17,036 bases of DNA from an uncultured Clostridia bacterium (GTDB lineage Bacteria > Bacillota_A > Clostridia > Oscillospirales > Oscillospiraceae): the NCBI GenBank assembly GCA_946059285.1, contig CAMGMW010000005.1, positions 1 through 17,036 of the forward strand, in the 5' to 3' direction. The notes beneath the pieces were generated by a model. It had not been told where the DNA came from, did no database searches, and worked only from the letters and a program-made list of their open reading frames with translations. Position 1 is the first letter of the stretch. The number at the start of each line of letters is the position of its first letter. This document shows, piece by piece, positions 1 to 7,437 of the stretch. Position numbers and translations under genes: made by a program.

Positions 1-1
1 G

Positions 2-181
2 CTGAGCCAAAATCCCTCGTCACCAGCTCTTGCCGAATTATTCAGAGGTTCCCTAAGTAAGAATGAAAAGCAGATTGCCATTTCCTTTGACCGGCAGACT
101 GAACTTGTCCCCCTAAGTAAGATCACTTACATAGAAGCACAGAAGCAATATGTGGTTGTGCATACGGATACCCAGCAATAA
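2..181 (+). pseudogene. LytTR-type response regulator, truncated DNA-binding domain (5' end outside window)
   Basis: The open frame entering from the left edge ends with a run typical of the first half of a LytTR DNA-binding domain: IAISFDRQTELVPLSKITYI followed by EAQKQYVVVHT. The conserved YIEA...YV.VHT core is clear. LytTR domains are normally about 100 residues and continue with a basic, helical second half and a final strand. Here the frame stops at TAA (179-181), only about 10 residues past that core. A convergent, unrelated gene ends 35 bases later, so the missing half is not displaced downstream. Such proteins are AgrA/LytR-type regulators that bind direct repeats in promoters. I infer a 3'-truncated, probably non-functional gene. 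The receiver domain cannot be checked because it lies outside the window. Confidence 0.72.
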
Positions 182-215
182 GCCGGTCCGTGCGAAACCT
201 GCGCGCTTTGTGTGT

Positions 216-1262
216 TTACAGTGCGACCCGCGAGATGCCTGCCGCGAACCGATCCAGCTTTTCCTCAATGCCGGCTGCCCGGCTGGCAGAGCCCGGATCG
301 TGAGCAGTCTGCATCAGGCAGAAGTTGGGCGGCAGAATGGCGGTCTTGTTGAAGCACATGGCGCCCAAAAGCTGCTTTGCCACCAGATCGCTGCCGGAGT
401 ACCCGGAAACCACGATTCCAAACAAATATTTATTGAACAGGTCCTGGCGTACCAGCAAATTGGTCAGCCGGTTAAAGAGAGCCGTAAGGTTTGCACTGAC
501 GGCGTCATTGTAGTTGGGGCATAGAAAGAGCAGGACGTCGCTTTCCGCGATGGCCGGCAGGATCTGCTGTGAGATTGCGCCGCCATAAAAGCAGGTGCTG
601 TTCCGTGCAAAATGGAGGCAGGTTTCATAGGAGCAGCCGCGGCAATCGTAGATCGTACCGTTTTGCAGAGAGATTTCCTGCCGCGCAAAGCAATCTGGGA
701 GGCGGCTGAGCACATGGCGTCCCAACCACAGGGTATTGGAGCGTTCATTGTCCGAAGCGTGGAGCATCAGGAGCCTCGGATGCTCGAATACCGGCGGAGT
801 AAAGGCAAGCAGCCGCTGAACCAGGGAACGGACCTGATGGAAATAGGTCTCTTCCCACGTCTTTTGCAGTTGTGCGGCAAGAATGTGCTGATTATACAGG
901 GACCCGGTTCCCTCCACCAGAGGTTTGCCCGGCAGTGCACAGCCGGCAAGATTAGCTGCCAATGCCAGCTCCTGCGCAGTCTGCTTGGTATAAAGCTCGC
1001 CGGCGCCGTCCACGACAATCCCCGCGCTGCTGCCGTTCAGACATTCGGGTCGCTGCCGCAGCAGGCGCAGCAGCCGCAGGAAGGACTCATCGGGACCATA
1101 GGCGTCCACTCTGACCGCGAATAAAAGCCGCCTGCCGGTGCCGCTTTCTGCAAGCTGCGCGGCTGCTAGCTCCCGCACCGGCAGCCCCCGCAGGGCAAAG
1201 TCCAATGCGCGTTCCAACCGGTCGCCGGTACCGATGCGTACCAGAAACAAGGGTTCCGTCAT
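216..1262 (-). CDS. Flavodoxin-fold NAD(P)H:FMN reductase-like protein with cysteine cluster
   Basis: This 348-residue protein has two parts. Residues about 162-345 look like the NADPH-dependent FMN reductase / iron-sulfur flavoprotein fold. A strand and loop (LLMLHASDNERSNT) stand where such proteins bind the flavin phosphate. Then comes a cysteine cluster C207-x2-C210-x4-C215-x8-C224 and the helix-strand LPAIAESDVLLFLCPNYNDA, typical of this family. In iron-sulfur flavoproteins a similar compact cluster holds a 4Fe-4S centre beside FMN; that role is inferred here. Residues 1-155 form a separate alpha/beta region I cannot name (GIVVDGAGELYTKQ and CALPGKPLVEGTGSLYN stand out). The ATG overlaps the previous stop as ATGA, with GGAGG 11 bases upstream, so translation is probably coupled to the dehydrogenase-like gene. 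It is the last gene of the operon and no clear terminator follows. Likely a cytoplasmic redox protein; substrate unknown. Confidence 0.72.
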   Translation of the reverse strand: MTEPLFLVRIGTGDRLERALDFALRGLPVRELAAAQLAESGTGRRLLFAVRVDAYGPDESFLRLLRLLRQRPECLNGSSAGIVVDGAGELYTKQTAQELALAANLAGCALPGKPLVEGTGSLYNQHILAAQLQKTWEETYFHQVRSLVQRLLAFTPPVFEHPRLLMLHASDNERSNTLWLGRHVLSRLPDCFARQEISLQNGTIYDCRGCSYETCLHFARNSTCFYGGAISQQILPAIAESDVLLFLCPNYNDAVSANLTALFNRLTNLLVRQDLFNKYLFGIVVSGYSGSDLVAKQLLGAMCFNKTAILPPNFCLMQTAHDPGSASRAAGIEEKLDRFAAGISRVAL

Positions 1263-2500
1263 GAGTAATCAAACCTCCGCAGCATTTGGTGCGTTTGTAA
1301 GAGCCGCTCCATGAGGGCGTCGCAGATTTCTTCCCGCTGCAGCAGCAGCCCCTGCTCGGTGAAGCGGCTGACGCATCCGAAGTATGCGCCGTCCAACGCG
1401 ATAGCGCCGAAATGCGCTTGCCCCCGCAGAAGCCGCAGGAGACTGACAGCCGCGGAGGACAGACCCGGCGCGATATAGGGCTTGTATCCCAGGGCCCGTA
1501 CTTGGAGATTGGCTGATTGTGTCATCTGCGTGAGGTGACGGGACAGTGCATCCTGATAGCCCGCCCCGCAGCAGTTTGCCACGATCAGCCCGTTTCCATG
1601 CGGTCCATAGACACGACCGGCGGAGAAGTCAATGCCCTCCCGTTCCGCGTAGTAGGCAGCCCGGGCCGCCATGACCCCGAGACCGAAGCCCTGCACCTGC
1701 TCGGGAAGCAGCCCCGCGAAATCCGGCACACCCGCTTCATTACGGTTGCTCTCCAGAAAAACCGCCCGTGACAGATGGTCGACCGGATCGGAAATCTGGC
1801 AAAACAGACCCGTAAAGCGGGTCTGACGTGCCTTGCGCGCATAAAGCTCCAGCATAGCACGGTTCGCGGAGAACTGTGCCATACGCACATCGTGCACATT
1901 GGAATCCAGTCCGGGAACGCCCCTTGATGCAGAAAAGACGAACAGGTCGCAGTCGAACAGGCGATCTTTTGGGCATATGCTCACCTTGGGCAGCGGCAGC
2001 GTGTCCTGTTCCCGAAGCACCTGATTCAGCTCCATTTCATATCGTTCGCACAGGGCTTCGTTCGGGTCAAATATGGCGATTTCACTGATCTCGTGTCCCA
2101 GAAGTTTCAGACCGGTCAACACCGTACCGCCCACATCGCCGAGACCGACCAAAGTGACACGGTAGTTCCTGCGCTTGCCGGAAAAATAAGCCAGCAGATA
2201 AGAAAAGCAGTTGGAAAAAGCCGTATTCAGTACGCAGGCGCCGTGTTCGCGGACAAACTGCTCCAGTGACCGGGGCATCTTGGCGGGGATCGCTTCGCCG
2301 CACGGTCTCAGGCAGGCGACCGATTCCGTCTCGTACAATTCCTGCAGGCTCTGAATTGCAAACATGCCCCGGCTTATGAGCGGATCGCGGCGGACTAAAA
2401 ATACCAGCGGGGAAAACGGCTGCGCGACCGGAACACTGCCCTCCGGAAACTGAGATTGCTCTCCGCAAAGACAAAACTGATTCCATTGTTTCAACATCAT
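1259..2500 (-). CDS. Lactate/malate dehydrogenase-like NAD-binding protein
   Basis: A 413-residue protein with about 112 unassigned residues before a Rossmann domain. The dinucleotide loop GLGDVG is at 119-124, and the acidic residue expected to hold the NAD ribose is D145 (IAIFD). Family landmarks follow: R206 in the stretch matching the L-LDH/MDH R...N motif, SDPVD at 237-241 (usually NPVD), and GPHGN at 299-303, matching the catalytic-histidine GEHGD motif. The segment GVMAARAAY (275-283) aligns with VLDSARFR, and the Asp that normally pairs with the histidine appears to be Ala. It is therefore family-related, but the reaction may not be lactate or malate oxidation. I chose the ATG at 2500 because it forms an ATGA overlap with the upstream stop and has GGAG 11 bases before it. 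An upstream GTG at 2524 would add eight residues. Middle gene of a coupled three-gene operon. Confidence 0.75.
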   Translation of the reverse strand: MMLKQWNQFCLCGEQSQFPEGSVPVAQPFSPLVFLVRRDPLISRGMFAIQSLQELYETESVACLRPCGEAIPAKMPRSLEQFVREHGACVLNTAFSNCFSYLLAYFSGKRRNYRVTLVGLGDVGGTVLTGLKLLGHEISEIAIFDPNEALCERYEMELNQVLREQDTLPLPKVSICPKDRLFDCDLFVFSASRGVPGLDSNVHDVRMAQFSANRAMLELYARKARQTRFTGLFCQISDPVDHLSRAVFLESNRNEAGVPDFAGLLPEQVQGFGLGVMAARAAYYAEREGIDFSAGRVYGPHGNGLIVANCCGAGYQDALSRHLTQMTQSANLQVRALGYKPYIAPGLSSAAVSLLRLLRGQAHFGAIALDGAYFGCVSRFTEQGLLLQREEICDALMERLLQTHQMLRRFDYS

Positions 2501-5500
2501 GGCAGATGACGCTCCCTTCGGCACATCCGGTCGATTTGCGCCAGATCTTCTTCGAGGTAATCCGAGGCCGGCCGGTTGAAGTTATAGTCCATATAGCTGC
2601 CTTTGTCCGGAAGGCGCGGCAGCTGCAGCGCCTCGCTGAGACGCCGGATGGTCAAAGTCGTGCTGAACAGGGCCTGATGCGCCTGCTCCAGCGCCCGGAG
2701 GATTTGCAGTGCGCCCTCCAGCGCCGTCTTGGACAGGTTCTGCACGCTTTCCTCTGTCGCGTCTGCAAAGAAATTCGGATAGCAATAGGGCAGGATCAGA
2801 TTCACTGACGGAAGCATATGCTCCTTTTCGGGGCGCTCGCCGATGCTGTCGCCGCCGATGAACGGATACAGCAGGCTCTCCGTGACCCAGTAGTGAAGGT
2901 TCGGGATAAAATACTCGCACTCCGCCTGCCGGTTCTGCAGCCGCATCAGATCACGCCCATAGCCCGACATCAACGCAACAATGATCCGCTGTATGGTGAG
3001 ATCCTCGCTCCGGAATACTTTATCCAATTTATCGATCCGATATCCCTTGTGGAGCAGATCGTCGACCAGAATGATGGGTCGGTGGAAGGATTTGAGGGTG
3101 CGCACCTGATTTTTCAGCAGCGAATAGCCCGGATACTCCATAATTTCGAAGCTCCGCAGACTGGGATGAAAGCATTTTTCCACGTGCAGGCTCTTCGTTA
3201 CCGTGTTTGGCACGATTTCGTCGGAGAAGATCTTGCCATATGGGACGCACATATAGGGACCGAGCGCCCGTGTGCCCTCCGGCATACCCTGCACCTGATT
3301 TACTTTTTCGATGCGCTCCATCAGCGCCTGATTGAGCATCTCCGAGTCGAAGCATAGCAGCAGCTTCCCCGGAAACATCTGATTCAGCGCACGGCGCAGC
3401 TTGGGACGAGCCTGCATGACCGCCTGCCGGACGGAGGGCTCGTCGTGATGGGGCTTTTTGATGCGGAGCATGGCGTCCTGCAGCATGATCATCGGTGCGC
3501 GCATGTCCACATAGAAAATATCTTCGCTGTCGGCCGGAACAAAGCCCAGTTGGCGGATTGCCTGCCGCAGCTGCGTATCCTCCTTGCCGCAGCGGCACAG
3601 GGCGTAGGTCGGTCCGCTTTCCAGACTGCGGGCCAGCAGCTCGTTGAGCAGCATCCGGGAGAATTCCTGCGGAGAATTCCCAAGCACATGCACGGTGTCG
3701 ATCCACAGGAGCAGCCCGGAGGCGTGTCTGCGCACATAGCTGGCGGCCTGCAGAGAGCCAAGCACACCGTAGAGTTCGTCCAAAACGATGGTGCGTCCGA
3801 AGGCCCAGCCCTCTAATGAATCCGAGCGTGTATAGAGGGCTACCGCAAGAGGCGCTTTCGCGCCGTAGAGCTTTTGGTTCAACGCTTCCGGAGCATCCGG
3901 AGACGGGCTTCTGAAGCGTCGGAAGCTGAGCTCCTGAGGCTGCAAAAGACTTTTTGACTCCGGAGAACGGATGTACAACCCCTGTTCATAAATCAGGTTT
4001 TGCACCACCGGGTCAACCAGCATGGAAATATCCAGCTTCCGGTCAATGGACTCACGGATTCTGGTGGAGCTGACCGTCTCATAGAAAGGCGGCAGCGACA
4101 AAAGCTGCAACTTGCCCTTTAAAATGGCGGAAAGCTCGGCATGACTGCTGTTGGTTCCGTCGCGGCAGAAGATGATATGATGATAAGTCGCCGCGCTGCC
4201 GGGACCCGCCTGTCGATAAGCCGAGGCATTGGCGATGACATCGCTGCCCGCCACCAGATACAGCTCCCGATCCGGCAGCAGCTTGGTCAGCAGCGCCAGA
4301 TCCTCCGGCATTGCAATGTTGATCGGGATGTCGTCGGGGAACAGATAGGTATCCGGCTGGTCGGCGATGGAAATTCCCACGATCTTCCGCCGCAGCAGCT
4401 TCGGCAGCGTTTTCTTGCTCCAGGAGAACTCGTCTACCGCCAGATAGACTTCAAAGCCGCGTGCCCGGATCTCCTCCACAATCTGCTTGTGACCGACGGA
4501 GAAAGGATCGAAAGTGCCCGGGAAAAAGGCGGCGGGCTTTTGCGCTGCGAAGCGGAAGGAACCGTGCTCCGTCTCCTGCTGGACAATAAAGCGGTAAAGA
4601 TGGTTGAGCATGGCGGCGCGGTTAAAGAAGGTCAGATTCCCCTTCCGCGGCTCCGAGAGGATGGTAAGCAGTTTTTTATGCAGCCGCACAAAGATATCGT
4701 GGCGGTATTCCAGGGAAATCTGACTGTTCCCGAAAATTCCGCGGCACAAAATGTACAGCGCGGTCTGATGAATCGCGGATTCATAGTGGCTGATGCCGGT
4801 CATCAGGATGCCGATGATCCGGTCAAGCACGGCGGACTGGCTCTCCGGAAGAGCACTGATTGCCTCGCCCAGGGTGTGCATTGCGACCTGCGCAGGAAGC
4901 GCGGAGGCGCCCCGCGACAGGTCCTCCAGCTGGTTGACAGCCTCCTGCAGCTCTTTATCCGGCAGCAGGCACAGCAGTCTGCCCAGATAGGGTGCGATGA
5001 ACAGGGAAATCTGCTCCTGACCGTTTTCCAGTTCACGGATCAGGTCAATGGTGATTTCGTTGATCTGGTCCACCGACAGCGCGGAGGCAATTTCCAGCAG
5101 ATGTCTGCCCGCCGCCTCCCGCACCGGCAGATGCTCGCTGACAGACATCAGATTGGACAGATGCATCGCGGTATGAAAAGCACTTTGCGGCTGTTCCTTC
5201 ACATGCCTGCACAGCATTTGCATCTGCTCGAGTTTGATCGTCCAGTGGACGGCGTTTTTCAGATTGCTCAGGTGGATCTGAGAAAGCTGTTGGTCGCTGA
5301 GCGGCTTGAAGGGTTGCCCCAGCAGCACGCCTCTGAGATGAAGGAGCGCTGCCTGATACTCTCCCTGCGGCGGCTCATAGGTCAGAAGCACCTGCTGGAC
5401 GGTTGGTCTCAGCTTCTCAAGCTGCTGCATCCGCTCCAGGCAGTGCAGGATGATCATATCCAGCGGTACTTCGTCACTGCCGAGGATCCCGGCGAGCCTT

Positions 5501-7176
5501 TGGATCAGCGGTTCGCACTGCTCGGCACGCAGATACCGGCAGGGCACATGGCACAGCGCGTCAATGAGAACAAAGCGGTCAGGACCCTCTGCCTGCATCA
5601 CCTGCGTCAGCAACGGTTCCAGAAGCCGCTGTGCCTCCTTCTCACCGCAGGAGGAAAACAGATGCTCGCAGATAGTCTTGAGGGAATTGGAAATGCGCAT
5701 GGCGTGCTTGGGCGAAATCCTCCGGTCCGGATGCAGGCATTGGGCAATATAGTACTGCCACAGCTCCACCGACTCGGACAGAAGGGTCATCATGGTCGGC
5801 GTCATCGTGTCGGATTTTGCGGACTGGGGTCGTTCTTTTCGGTATTTCGGTCCGCTGTTGGCGAGAATTTGCCCCATGATCCGTCCGGCGGTGCGGCGCA
5901 CGTCGCCGTCGGGGTGCATCAGCAGCTCATAAAGCAGCAGCAGTGTTTTTTGCTTGTTCGCCCGAGTCATATAGGTGCTGAATTCCTCCAGCAGAAGCAG
6001 GTAGGTTCGGATTCGCTGTAAATTCTTTTCTCCCTTTGCCTGCTCCAAAAGCAGCTCAAGGGATTTGTCGGTGCTGATGGTGTGCATCAGTGCGATGCTG
6101 CCGCGCAGTGTCATATTCCGCAGTGCGCGAAGCGCCGCCTCCGGAGAAAGCAGCGACGAATCAGTCTGCACGACCGGCGATAAGGCATCCGCGTCCAGCT
6201 CCGTCGGTACGCCGCTGCTTTGCAGCATCTGCTCAAAGTCCTGCAGTTTGGTATAAACCGTGCGGTAGCGGGTCTGCTTTTCCGGCGTCATATGATAGAG
6301 CTTGGAAAAGACCAGATCGCCGGCTTCTTTCAGAGAATAGATCTTCATCTGCTCCCTGCCGTCCGCGGTGCGCAGACCGCGGACACGGAAGTCGGCATAG
6401 ATCAGCAGCAGCGACTCCATCGGCAGATTCTCAAATTCCAGATCCCATGTGGAATGATTGGCGGAGATGTGCCCGATGGTTTCCATGCCGTTCTCACAGA
6501 ACCACTGCCAGGTATAATAGTAGTGCAGATACGGAATGCGGGCGGCGTCACCGCCGCGGCAGCCGAATTTCCCAATGTCATGACCAAGCGCCGCCGCACG
6601 AATCAGCGGCAGATCCACCGGGAACCCGGCCTTCTTCGCAAGGAGCGCCGTATGCACAGCGACATTGTGAACGCCGATGGTATGGGAGGCCGGGTCAAAG
6701 GGCTGAAGCTCCCGCCCGAGGCGCAGCAGCGCCATAAAATGGGCATCCCGCACCGCCTGCAGGAAGCGCATATATTCCGTGCTGACGCTGCTGCCGTGTT
6801 GCTCCTGCGGATCCAGCGGCAGCAGATCGGTAAACGGATCAAACCGTTCGAGCCGTTGGGAGAACAGCGATTCCAGCACCAACAGATACAGACATTCTCC
6901 GTCCGTCAGTTCCGGTTTCCCGGCATCTTCGGATGGGAAGAGCCGACTGCAAAGCCGATCATACAGCGCTTGAAGCCACGCATCGGCGGTCCGGTCGGTC
7001 TGCAGATGCGGACGGCAGACGGCGCAGACGCGCCGGCACAGATCCGGCTGACGACCGGAAAGAAGCTGTAAATCCTCCATTGCGGCCGCGTCCGCCAGCA
7101 GTGCCCGTGCCCCGGGCAGCGTCTGCGCGGCACAGGTCAGCTCTTCCGTCAGCGTTTTGGTGTTGAACAAATCCAT
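2497..7176 (-). CDS. Giant fusion: HD domain, helical repeats, NadD-like nucleotidyltransferase, GNAT-like and phosphoribosyltransferase-like domains
   Basis: A 1559-residue cytoplasmic protein without signal peptide or membrane segments. Residues about 165-265 are an HD phosphohydrolase-type domain: H175, LGHDIGKFG with H199-D200, H236, H241 and D262 give a typical metal-ligand set. Residues about 350-870 are helical and Leu-rich, resembling HEAT/ARM scaffolds (inferred). Residues 880-1070 are a nucleotidyltransferase of the nicotinate-nucleotide adenylyltransferase type: PGTFDPFSVGH (886-896, a [HST]xGH signature) and SSTRIR (1036-1041). Residues about 1105-1225 are GNAT-like at low certainty. 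Residues about 1290-1475 resemble a phosphoribosyltransferase; IILVDDLLHKGYR (1368-1380) matches a PRPP loop. NadD and PRPP enzymes act in NAD synthesis, and HD protein YqeK is commonly encoded beside nadD, so a nucleotide or NAD-related role is plausible. I chose the ATG at 7176 because GAGGTG lies 4 bases upstream; a start at 7269 would add 31 residues with no family look. First gene of the operon. Confidence 0.8.
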   Translation of the reverse strand: MDLFNTKTLTEELTCAAQTLPGARALLADAAAMEDLQLLSGRQPDLCRRVCAVCRPHLQTDRTADAWLQALYDRLCSRLFPSEDAGKPELTDGECLYLLVLESLFSQRLERFDPFTDLLPLDPQEQHGSSVSTEYMRFLQAVRDAHFMALLRLGRELQPFDPASHTIGVHNVAVHTALLAKKAGFPVDLPLIRAAALGHDIGKFGCRGGDAARIPYLHYYYTWQWFCENGMETIGHISANHSTWDLEFENLPMESLLLIYADFRVRGLRTADGREQMKIYSLKEAGDLVFSKLYHMTPEKQTRYRTVYTKLQDFEQMLQSSGVPTELDADALSPVVQTDSSLLSPEAALRALRNMTLRGSIALMHTISTDKSLELLLEQAKGEKNLQRIRTYLLLLEEFSTYMTRANKQKTLLLLYELLMHPDGDVRRTAGRIMGQILANSGPKYRKERPQSAKSDTMTPTMMTLLSESVELWQYYIAQCLHPDRRISPKHAMRISNSLKTICEHLFSSCGEKEAQRLLEPLLTQVMQAEGPDRFVLIDALCHVPCRYLRAEQCEPLIQRLAGILGSDEVPLDMIILHCLERMQQLEKLRPTVQQVLLTYEPPQGEYQAALLHLRGVLLGQPFKPLSDQQLSQIHLSNLKNAVHWTIKLEQMQMLCRHVKEQPQSAFHTAMHLSNLMSVSEHLPVREAAGRHLLEIASALSVDQINEITIDLIRELENGQEQISLFIAPYLGRLLCLLPDKELQEAVNQLEDLSRGASALPAQVAMHTLGEAISALPESQSAVLDRIIGILMTGISHYESAIHQTALYILCRGIFGNSQISLEYRHDIFVRLHKKLLTILSEPRKGNLTFFNRAAMLNHLYRFIVQQETEHGSFRFAAQKPAAFFPGTFDPFSVGHKQIVEEIRARGFEVYLAVDEFSWSKKTLPKLLRRKIVGISIADQPDTYLFPDDIPINIAMPEDLALLTKLLPDRELYLVAGSDVIANASAYRQAGPGSAATYHHIIFCRDGTNSSHAELSAILKGKLQLLSLPPFYETVSSTRIRESIDRKLDISMLVDPVVQNLIYEQGLYIRSPESKSLLQPQELSFRRFRSPSPDAPEALNQKLYGAKAPLAVALYTRSDSLEGWAFGRTIVLDELYGVLGSLQAASYVRRHASGLLLWIDTVHVLGNSPQEFSRMLLNELLARSLESGPTYALCRCGKEDTQLRQAIRQLGFVPADSEDIFYVDMRAPMIMLQDAMLRIKKPHHDEPSVRQAVMQARPKLRRALNQMFPGKLLLCFDSEMLNQALMERIEKVNQVQGMPEGTRALGPYMCVPYGKIFSDEIVPNTVTKSLHVEKCFHPSLRSFEIMEYPGYSLLKNQVRTLKSFHRPIILVDDLLHKGYRIDKLDKVFRSEDLTIQRIIVALMSGYGRDLMRLQNRQAECEYFIPNLHYWVTESLLYPFIGGDSIGERPEKEHMLPSVNLILPYCYPNFFADATEESVQNLSKTALEGALQILRALEQAHQALFSTTLTIRRLSEALQLPRLPDKGSYMDYNFNRPASDYLEEDLAQIDRMCRRERHLP

Positions 7177-7281
7177 GGCGCACCTCATTTTCCTGCCGCG
7201 ATGCGGCGGATATAACTTCAAAATTAGAAAAGCCCGCTTCGCGAATGAAGCCGGTATGAGTCGAAGCAATTTGTTTTTTCT

Positions 7282-7310
7282 ATTTTAGCACAGTGCGAGT
7301 CGGATTGCAC
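7282..7310 (-). promoter_or_regulatory. Promoter of the HD/NadD/PRTase operon
   Basis: Read on the minus strand, an extended -10 (TGC-TAAAAT, 7282-7290) lies 17 bases after GTGCAA (7305-7310). The -35 is weak but the TG extension compensates. The leader to the ATG at 7176 is about 100 bases and contains a short GCTTC/GAAGC hairpin with no other recognised element. The upstream gdh terminator (7342-7375) separates the two transcription units. Confidence 0.5.
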
Positions 7311-7341
7311 GGGAAATTCTGATTTCTCAGCGTTTTTGGAG

Positions 7342-7375
7342 AAAAAAACGCCGGCGGCGGAAATCCCGCCGCCGG
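7342..7375 (-). terminator. Rho-independent terminator of the gdh operon
   Basis: On the minus strand a perfect 10-bp GC stem, CCGGCGGCGG with CCGCCGCCGG around a 5-base loop (7351-7375), is followed by CG and seven T (7342-7348). It lies about 60 bases past the stop of the second glutamate dehydrogenase and before the next operon's promoter. Confidence 0.9.
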
Positions 7376-7399
7376 AAACCGCCGGCTTTTGCGTCGCCC

Positions 7400-7430
7400 T
7401 TCTGATAAAAGTGAAAGATTTTTATCAGAA
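7400..7430 (-). other. 3'-UTR hairpin behind the second gdh gene
   Basis: A perfect 11-bp inverted repeat, TTCTGATAAAA with TTTTATCAGAA around a 9-base loop, starts 7 bases after the stop codon. It has no T tract, so it is not a classical terminator by itself. It may stabilise the 3' end or pause polymerase ahead of the strong terminator. Confidence 0.6.
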
Positions 7431-7437
7431 AATAGTA

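Noticed and set aside
178..213. Frameshifted continuation of the LytTR domain
   Set aside because: The similarity is only about ten residues and fades afterwards; too weak to annotate as a frameshift, so mentioned only as a possibility.
4141..6021. 626-residue open frame on the + strand
   Set aside because: Lies antisense to the 1559-residue fusion gene, has low-complexity H/Q/R-rich composition and no recognisable domain; a shadow of GC-rich codon use.
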